Positions 52,290-56,768 of a stretch of DNA of 56,768 nt are shown here, in pieces. The DNA is from Rhodospirillaceae bacterium. GTDB lineage: Bacteria > Pseudomonadota > Alphaproteobacteria > Rhodospirillales > JABJKH01. Made by a program: the position numbers and the translations under genes. The stretch spans positions 1-56,768 of the forward strand of contig JABJKH010000097.1 of the NCBI GenBank assembly GCA_018660465.1. The letters are read 5' to 3'. Each line of letters starts with the position of its first letter. Within the stretch, counting starts at the first letter, position 1. The notes below the pieces were generated by a model. It was not told where the DNA came from. It worked only from the letters and a program-made list of their open reading frames with translations, and searched no databases.

Positions 52290-52447
52290 CTGTTATTTGC
52301 TCTGAGACCCGGCAAATAACGGAGTCATACCAATTGCCAAGAGACACGCCGTCCGTTCTCCTGGTCAAGGGTCTCAGACAGACGGCGCACTGCCCCGGCT
52401 CTGCGGACCCAAATTTATTTGGTGGACGTAGGGCCGGGGTTATTTTT
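52290..52447 (+). ncRNA. structured RNA candidate with 10-nt loop-loop complementarity and terminator
   Basis: Three hairpins follow small ORF 1. H1: GTTATTTGC/GCAAATAAC (52292-52320), loop TCTGAGACCCG. H2: CGCCGTC/GACGGCG (52347-52387), 27-nt loop containing GGGTCTCAGA (52369-52378). This is the exact complement of 10 of the 11 H1 loop bases (52301-52310), so a kissing loop or a competing long stem can form. H3: CCCCGGC/GCCGGGG (52393-52439) with inner CTGCG/CGTAG and CCAAAT/ATTTGG helices, ending in TTATTTTT. It may be an independent RNA or the 3' UTR of small ORF 1. Confidence 0.6.
52392..52447 (+). terminator. rho-independent terminator of the structured RNA
   Basis: Outer stem CCCCGGC/GCCGGGG, with inner helices, followed by TTATTTTT (52440-52447). 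Confidence 0.7.
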
Positions 52448-52517
52448 GGGCCAAAAGGTGTTCAATAGTCCCCTTTTTTATTAAACACAGCCTAATTATG
52501 GCAAAATAAAGCCCTGA

Positions 52518-52577
52518 TCCTTCCATAGCTACTAATAGAGACCTTTAAACCCATAACCCAAGACCAGGAGAATTGAT
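52518..52577 (+). promoter_or_regulatory. leader of small ORF 2, similar to that of small ORF 1
   Basis: TCCTTCCATAG (52518-52528), GAGACC (52538-52543) and TAACCCAAGACCAGGAGAA (52554-52572) match the blocks upstream of small ORF 1; spacing between the first two blocks is 9 versus 8 bases. Confidence 0.55.
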
Positions 52578-52736
52578 ATGCAGAAGCTAAACAGTTTTTA
52601 CGGCACCGAAGGTATGGCGATCTATCGCGGTTTTCTCATGCAAGTGCAGTTACAATCCCAATCGTTCGGCTTGATTATTGCGACGGGACTCGGCGTATGG
52701 GCAACCTTGATGTCTGGAATGTATCTCTTTGGCTAA
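52578..52736 (+). CDS. small membrane protein gene 2 (52 residues), unrecognised
   Basis: ATG at 52578 with AGGAGAA upstream; stop TAA 52734-52736. The product starts MQKLNSFYGTEGMAIYRGFL and has one predicted membrane helix near the C-terminus (FGLIIATGLGVWATLMSGMYLFG, ends at the stop). It has no sequence similarity to small protein 1, yet shares its leader, so the two are probably co-regulated. It is convergent with gshB, 29 bp apart. Family unknown. Confidence 0.6.
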   Translation: MQKLNSFYGTEGMAIYRGFLMQVQLQSQSFGLIIATGLGVWATLMSGMYLFG

Positions 52737-52765
52737 ACTTGCCTGAGAAACTAATCTCACCCAAA

Positions 52766-53713
52766 CTATGTCCCACCCAGCCGTGCTTCAATAGCATCCC
52801 AAATTTGGCCTTCAAGTGAAACTCCATCGTATCGGTTAATTTCTTGGAGGCCCGTCGGGGAGGTGACATTAATTTCTGTGAGGTAATCACCAATAACATC
52901 AATACCGACAAAAATGAGACCGCGCTCTTTCAGGGCCGGGCCAATGGTGGTGCAGATTTCCTTTTCACGGTCGGTCAGGGTCGACTGGAAAGCCGTCCCG
53001 CCGACATGCATGTTGGAACGCGCTTCGCCTTCTTTTGGTACGCGATTAATTGCGCCGGCAGGCACACCATCAATAAGGATAATTCGTTTGTCGCCTTGGC
53101 GAACTTCCGGCAGGTAGGCCTGAACAATCGCCGGTTCCGAGTTGCGTTCCAAGAACAGTTCCAGCAGAGATGAAAGATTTTCATCATCTGGCGTGATATG
53201 GAACACACCGGCACCGCCATTGCCATAAAGCGGCTTGACGATGATGTCTTCATGTTTGGTCCTGAACGCCGTGACCTGATCGATATCACGTGAAATCAAC
53301 GTCGGCGGCATGAGATCAGGGAAATTGGTCACAAATAATTTTTCCGGCGCGTTACGGACGTTGGCCGGATCATTAACAACCAAGGTATCGGGGTGGATAT
53401 GCTCCAACAGGTGGGTTGCCGTGATGTAGCCCATGTCAAACGGCGGATCTTGCCGCATCAGAACCACATCCATGGACTTAAGATTTAGGGTCTCAAAATC
53501 CCCTAAGGTAAAATGATCCCCCATCTTGCGTTGTACGCTAAGCGCCCGCGCCCGCGCGACGACGTGTCCGTCCACCAGAGACAAATGTTCAGGGAGGTAA
53601 TGATAAAGCTTATAGCCCCGAAGCTGGGCCTCCAACGCTAAGACGAAACTGCTGTCGCCCTCTATATCGATGGATTCGATGGGGTCCATTTGTATGGCCA
53701 CCTGAAGACTCAT
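52766..53713 (-). CDS. gshB: glutathione synthetase
   Basis: 315 residues, prokaryotic ATP-grasp Gsh[165 protein letters not shown]. It joins gamma-glutamylcysteine and glycine. First of the leftward genes after the small-ORF locus; in alphaproteobacteria usually near comM and rsmI, as here. Confidence 0.97.
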   Translation of the reverse strand: MSLQVAIQMDPIESIDIEGDSSFVLALEAQLRGYKLYHYLPEHLSLVDGHVVARARALSVQRKMGDHFTLGDFETLNLKSMDVVLMRQDPPFDMGYITATHLLEHIHPDTLVVNDPANVRNAPEKLFVTNFPDLMPPTLISRDIDQVTAFRTKHEDIIVKPLYGNGGAGVFHITPDDENLSSLLELFLERNSEPAIVQAYLPEVRQGDKRIILIDGVPAGAINRVPKEGEARSNMHVGGTAFQSTLTDREKEICTTIGPALKERGLIFVGIDVIGDYLTEINVTSPTGLQEINRYDGVSLEGQIWDAIEARLGGT

Positions 53714-53747
53714 GGTTTATGCCCTAAAATGTTTTGGGGAAGTATTT

Positions 53748-54587
53748 TTAGTTAAGTCGCGCACGCAGTTCTTGCAACAAATTCGTCGTGCTGTAACGGG
53801 CAGAATCACCCGTATCCAGGCGAATATATTCTTCCAGCGCTGCCACGGCCTGTTTTACGTTATCGATGCGGGCGTACAGCAACCCAGCCTCACGCCATAA
53901 TTTAGGCTGGTCCGGCGCAAACAACAACATGCCCTCTAAGGTTTCCAGGGCTTCGTCCAAATTCTTTTCACGTAACTGGCGGACCTTAATATTATTCTGA
54001 ACACGCAGCAAAATGTCGCGGTTGTTTGCCGCATCATACAAGGTGGGACTCAGTTCCGCGTGATTACCCACAACGGCCTTCAGCAAATCCCTTAAATCAC
54101 GTGCCGTTACCACACCGCCCCCGGCGTAGGGATCGATCAATATGCGTTCACCAAGGTGTTCCAGGCGCAGCAAAAAACGCCCCGGAAAGTCGATACCTTC
54201 GGCTTTCCAACCAAGCCCTGTCGCGACGTGAAGGTAGATTATGCACATGAGAACCGGCAGTCCGGAGCGCCGATCAATGACGTGCGACAGATTGGCGCTA
54301 TCAGGATCATCAAACGCTTCTTCTGTTCCAAGATACCCATACCGGCGAGAAATAACTTGGTGGAGCGCTTCGACCCTAAGCTCTAAATCTGGGTCTTCTT
54401 GGTCAATCTTGGCATAGCGCCCGACTTCAGAAACCAAGCGCTTCAAATGCCGACGATAGGGCTCCAGTTTCAGGCCCGGACGCCCAACAAATGACAACCA
54501 AAGGGCTGCATCGGAAAGATTAATCTCATGATCGGCTTGTTTGCCGATTCGGGTCAGGCGGGTTCGAATGTTGGCAGACGGCCGCAT
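53748..54587 (-). CDS. SirB1/transglutaminase-like domain protein with TPR-like tail
   Basis: 279 residues from ATG at 54587 (GTG at 54590 overlaps it). The SirB1-type domain is visible as LHQVISRRYGYLGTEEAFDDPDSANLSHVIDRRSGLPVLMCIIYLHVATGLGWKAEGIDFPGRFLLRLEHLGERILIDPYAGG. The C-terminal part (REKNLDEALETLEGMLLFAPDQPKLWREAGLLYARIDNVKQAVAALEEYI) forms a TPR-like pair. Most family members are predicted peptidase-like or inactive transglutaminase folds; activity unknown. The start overlaps the BON gene stop by one base. Confidence 0.9.
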   Translation of the reverse strand: MRPSANIRTRLTRIGKQADHEINLSDAALWLSFVGRPGLKLEPYRRHLKRLVSEVGRYAKIDQEDPDLELRVEALHQVISRRYGYLGTEEAFDDPDSANLSHVIDRRSGLPVLMCIIYLHVATGLGWKAEGIDFPGRFLLRLEHLGERILIDPYAGGGVVTARDLRDLLKAVVGNHAELSPTLYDAANNRDILLRVQNNIKVRQLREKNLDEALETLEGMLLFAPDQPKLWREAGLLYARIDNVKQAVAALEEYIRLDTGDSARYSTTNLLQELRARLN

Positions 54588-55192
54588 CACTGAAGCCTTT
54601 CGCTTTTTAACCGCACATGGCTCACAACTTTGCGGACATAGCTAATGGCACGGGCATGGCCCTTAACCCGATTGAGTTCTGCCGTATTTTGGGCAATTCC
54701 GATCAGGTAGACCGTGCCGTTCACAGTTTCGATGGCGTAGTTAATGGCAAAAATATTTTTATCAAAGGTCACCTTGGTTTTTAGCTGTGCCGTAATCCAC
54801 GAATCTCGGGTCAGGTCCCACACACCGGAATTTGCGATTTGAATTTCGTTGTAGACTTTTTTTACGCCGGGCACTTTCCAGGTGAGGCGCACAGCTTCGG
54901 CGCCGAGTTTTTCGTGTTCTTTGGAGAGCACACCGGTTATCAGCGCGCGGCCTTCGTAAACTTCGATGCTAACCCGTGCCGGAATTCGGACATTAAACTC
55001 CGTCCAGTTATGAATGATATTGAATTCTATCCGAGTATCGATGGCGGCGGTTTCCAGTCCTCTTTCTTGTGCGGCACCAACGCCTGTGGCCGCGCCGGCA
55101 CCAATAGCGGTCGAGCATCCACTGAGGGCAACAGCGATTGCCAAAATGCTGCCTAAAGAACGAAATTTCGACCTCGATGCCTTCGTCGCCAT
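54587..55192 (-). CDS. BON-domain lipoprotein
   Basis: 201 residues. The signal peptide (SRSKFRSLGSILAIAVALSGC) gives a lipidated Cys, then two BON domains (about 60-125 and 130-200: VSIEVYEGRALITGVLSKEHEKLGAEAVRLTWKVPGVKKVYNEI and TVYLIGIAQNTAELNRVKGHARAISYVRKVVSHV). BON proteins are periplasmic and bind phospholipid or help maintain the outer membrane. In this cluster it is coupled to the SirB1-like gene by stop/start overlap. Confidence 0.92.
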   Translation of the reverse strand: MATKASRSKFRSLGSILAIAVALSGCSTAIGAGAATGVGAAQERGLETAAIDTRIEFNIIHNWTEFNVRIPARVSIEVYEGRALITGVLSKEHEKLGAEAVRLTWKVPGVKKVYNEIQIANSGVWDLTRDSWITAQLKTKVTFDKNIFAINYAIETVNGTVYLIGIAQNTAELNRVKGHARAISYVRKVVSHVRLKSERLQ

Positions 55193-55272
55193 ACTAAATC
55201 CTTTTTAAGATGCGAATCCTGAAATCAGTTTACCGGGTTTTGCCTGCTAACGGGAAGAGCTTGTTTGAGGAA

Positions 55273-55644
55273 TTATTGTCCTTCCCGCCAGGCATCGGTT
55301 AAGTGGCGCGGCCACGAACCCGGCACGATTAGCATGGCATCAAACCGCATATCCATATCTGAAAGCCCGGGAAATTTTGCGATGTAAGCTTGTGCCGCCC
55401 GGGTAATTCGTTCGCGCTGGCGAAAGCTTAAGGACTCGGCGGCCTCTGTTTGGCTCCTACGGGCCTTGACTTCAACGAACACAAGCAGTCGACCGCGTCG
55501 GGCGATGATGTCGATCTCCCCAACGGGAACGCGAAAACCTCGAGCCAATATTCGATAGCCCTTCAGCCGCAGGACCCAGGCGCAAATCGTTTCCGCAAAT
55601 CGCCCCCGTTGCCAGGCCTGTCGCTTGGTTTTCGCTGGTCTCAT
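55273..55644 (-). CDS. yraN: YraN/UPF0102 endonuclease-like protein
   Basis: 123 residues. RPAKTKRQAWQRGRFAETICAWVLRLKGYRILARGFRVPVGEIDIIARRGRLLVFVEVKARRSQTEAAESL shows the family's restriction-endonuclease-like core with the Glu-Asp-Glu-x-Lys residues (GEIDIIA, VEVKAR). Usually next to rsmI, as here. ATG at 55644 lies in one copy of a 17-bp tandem duplication. Substrate unknown. Confidence 0.94.
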   Translation of the reverse strand: MRPAKTKRQAWQRGRFAETICAWVLRLKGYRILARGFRVPVGEIDIIARRGRLLVFVEVKARRSQTEAAESLSFRQRERITRAAQAYIAKFPGLSDMDMRFDAMLIVPGSWPRHLTDAWREGQ

Positions 55645-55670
55645 AAATTATTTGGGCTCATAAATTATTT
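55641..55670. repeat. 17-bp tandem duplication at the yraN/rsmI junction
   Basis: TCATAAATTATTT at 55641-55653 recurs at 55658-55670 (period 17). The yraN start codon is in one copy and the last codons of rsmI are in the duplicated segment, so the event lengthened the junction and added about five residues to the rsmI end. Confidence 0.75.
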
Positions 55671-56676
55671 TTTTAAGTGCTAACGCGCGGGCATAGACGT
55701 CTCGTTTTGGCCATCCAGTCACTTCGGCAACCTCGGCGGTGGCATCTCGGACACTTGCCGCTTTCAATGCCTCAACCAGCATTTCGTCTATATCTTCAGC
55801 TGTCGCAGTCTGTTCGGCTTTTGGCGGACCGACCACAATTGTGATTTCGCCTTTGGGCGCACCTTCGGCGGCGTATGTTTCGGCCAGAACCTCCAAAGAA
55901 TCTCGCCGCACTTCCTCGAACATCTTAGTCAGTTCACGGGTCACGGCGGCCGGGCGGGGGCCTAAGATTTCGGCCATATCTGCTAGGGACGTTGCCAATC
56001 GTTTGGCCGATTCCAAAAATATTAAGGTGGCGGGTGTGTTGGCCAGTTCCCCCAGAGCCTTTTTCCGCTTTCCGGATTTACTTGGCAGAAATCCAGCAAA
56101 TAGAAACCGGTCTGAGGGCAGGCCAGAGAGGACCAAAGCCGTCAAAGTCGCGGATGGTCCGGGCAACGCAGTTACCGGCAAGCCCTCATCGGCAAAGGCT
56201 TGAACCAAATTTAAACCCGGATCAGAAACCACTGGCGTACCGGCATCTGATACCAGCGCCACGGTTTCGCCGTTTTTTACGCGCTTTATAATCGCTGGCC
56301 GCGCCTTTTCAGCATTATGTTCGTGATAGGGGATCAACTTGGCGGAAATGTCATGAAGACTCAAAAGCTTGCCTGTGACCCGCGTATCTTCGCAGGCGAT
56401 GACATCACATGTTCGCAACACATCCAGCGCGCGCAGGGTGATATCCCGGGCATTGCCGATTGGTGTGGCGACAACGTAAAGCCCAGGTTGAGGTTTTTTA
56501 GCGAGTGGTTTACTCAGTCCGTGTGGGTCGGTAGGCTCTTCCTGTTCGGTCTCTTGAGACCGATTGGGACCGCGAGAATGTAAGGGGGCGACGGATGCGT
56601 GGTTCGGGTTCTCACCCGTTGATTTTTGGGAGTCGGTTTCCTGGGGATTTTGTCTCTGGGATTTGGGTCGTGGCAT
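55648..56676 (-). CDS. rsmI: 16S rRNA (cytidine1402-2'-O)-methyltransferase RsmI
   Basis: 342 residues. The tetrapyrrole-methylase fold begins PGLYVVATPIGNARDITLRALDVLRTCDVIACEDTRVTGKLL, then LVSDAGTPVVSDPGLNLVQAFADEGLPVTALPGPSATLTALVLSGLPSDRFLFAGFLPSKSGKRKKALGELA, followed by the TREL-TK-FEEV region. It 2'-O-methylates C1402 of 16S rRNA with SAM. The first about 65 residues (MPRPKSQRQNPQ..., Pro/Gln-rich) are outside the family and overlap the divergent lipoprotein gene; no better start exists in frame. Confidence 0.95.
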   Translation of the reverse strand: MPRPKSQRQNPQETDSQKSTGENPNHASVAPLHSRGPNRSQETEQEEPTDPHGLSKPLAKKPQPGLYVVATPIGNARDITLRALDVLRTCDVIACEDTRVTGKLLSLHDISAKLIPYHEHNAEKARPAIIKRVKNGETVALVSDAGTPVVSDPGLNLVQAFADEGLPVTALPGPSATLTALVLSGLPSDRFLFAGFLPSKSGKRKKALGELANTPATLIFLESAKRLATSLADMAEILGPRPAAVTRELTKMFEEVRRDSLEVLAETYAAEGAPKGEITIVVGPPKAEQTATAEDIDEMLVEALKAASVRDATAEVAEVTGWPKRDVYARALALKKIIYEPK

Positions 56677-56768
56677 GTCTCGCCGCCATGGGTCTTTTAT
56701 TGTCCGGCTGTAAGTCTTCAGAATTACCCGGGTGGAAGCAACTAAATTCAGTCATGGATGGTGGCTCA
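56595..56768 (+). CDS. lipoprotein, probable penicillin-binding-protein activator (LpoA/LppC-like), N-terminus only
   Basis: A plus-strand frame from ATG at 56595 (AGGGGG upstream) stays open to the window end (58 codons). It encodes a lipoprotein signal: MRGSGSHPLI..., then WVVACLAAMGLLLSGC with lipidated Cys39, then KSSELPGWKQ. In Proteobacteria the gene divergent to rsmI-yraN usually encodes the LpoA/YraM (LppC family) activator of penicillin-binding protein 1A; that name is inferred from position plus signal peptide only. It overlaps the 5' end of rsmI by 82 bp on the opposite strand. Confidence 0.6.
   Translation, partial: MRGSGSHPLIFGSRFPGDFVSGIWVVACLAAMGLLLSGCKSSELPGWKQLNSVMDGGS

Noticed and set aside
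52290-52447. 6S RNA, tmRNA or SRP RNA
   Set aside because: No zapA/ygfA-type neighbours, no tag-peptide region or tRNA-like ends, and no conserved SRP tetraloop; the loop complementarity is also not typical of these.
53281-53297. parS-like CACGTGAAA inside gshB
   Set aside because: About half of the flanking positions mismatch the consensus and it is coding.
1-56768. CRISPR arrays
   Set aside because: No regularly spaced repeats of 25-40 bp; all tandem repeats seen are 9-20 bp without spacers.

Overview
The window looks like the replication-origin region of an alphaproteobacterial chromosome, probably of the Rhodospirillales (the order is inferred from gene order and content, not proven). 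The key marker is the order rho-hemJ-hemH-hemE-[AT-rich gap]-ppsR(RP001)-maf-aroE-coaE-dnaQ-secB. In Caulobacter and Rickettsia, oriC lies between hemE and RP001, and here that 433-bp gap (30951-31383) carries a perfect DnaA box plus degenerate ones. About 10 kb to the left are parB-parA-rsmG-mnmG-mnmE and two parS palindromes (19500-19515 and 21457-21472).

Layout. 1-4509: right end of a decayed integrated element. It holds an AT-rich SGNH-hydrolase-like gene cut by the window edge, a phage terminase small subunit, a TubC-docking-like protein, a Toprim/DUF3631 primase remnant made by deletion, and a serine recombinase. It ends exactly at a 47-bp 3' fragment of tRNA-Gly(GCC), the expected attachment-site scar. 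4619-17049: core genes, namely a truncated haemoglobin plus a ferredoxin-reductase, an acidic hypothetical protein, a candidate small RNA, an OmpR-type regulator, ribA, a repeat-bearing hypothetical protein, an L,D-transpeptidase, yggS, a thiE-like gene, and DUF3576-leuS-lptE-holA. 17139-31383: partition and tRNA-modification genes on the minus strand, a DUF255-ogt-quinone reductase group on the plus strand, then rho and the terminal haem genes up to oriC. 31384-38217: ppsR, maf, aroE, coaE, dnaQ, secB, fxsA, a Tim44-like gene and mltA.

38263-45865: lutABC lactate oxidation genes, Smr, an XRE regulator, a NatAB-like ABC exporter, and the HslVU protease. 46038-49928: histidine genes hisB-(DUF2628)-hisH-hisA-hisF-hisE followed by a HIT protein. 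49925-56768: comM, a small coiled-coil membrane protein, a small-ORF/structured-RNA locus, gshB, a SirB1-like gene, a BON lipoprotein, yraN, rsmI, and the start of a divergent lipoprotein (probable penicillin-binding-protein activator).

The most interesting points are the origin and parS pair, the tRNA-Gly scar with its collapsed phage or satellite element, two probable unannotated RNAs (6706-6816; 52290-52447, the latter with a 10-nt loop-loop complementarity), and two tiny genes (46 and 52 codons) sharing a conserved leader. There is also a repeated pattern of 11-20-bp tandem duplications at gene edges, one of which appears to have displaced the holA start codon. All calls come from reading the sequence; no database search was run.
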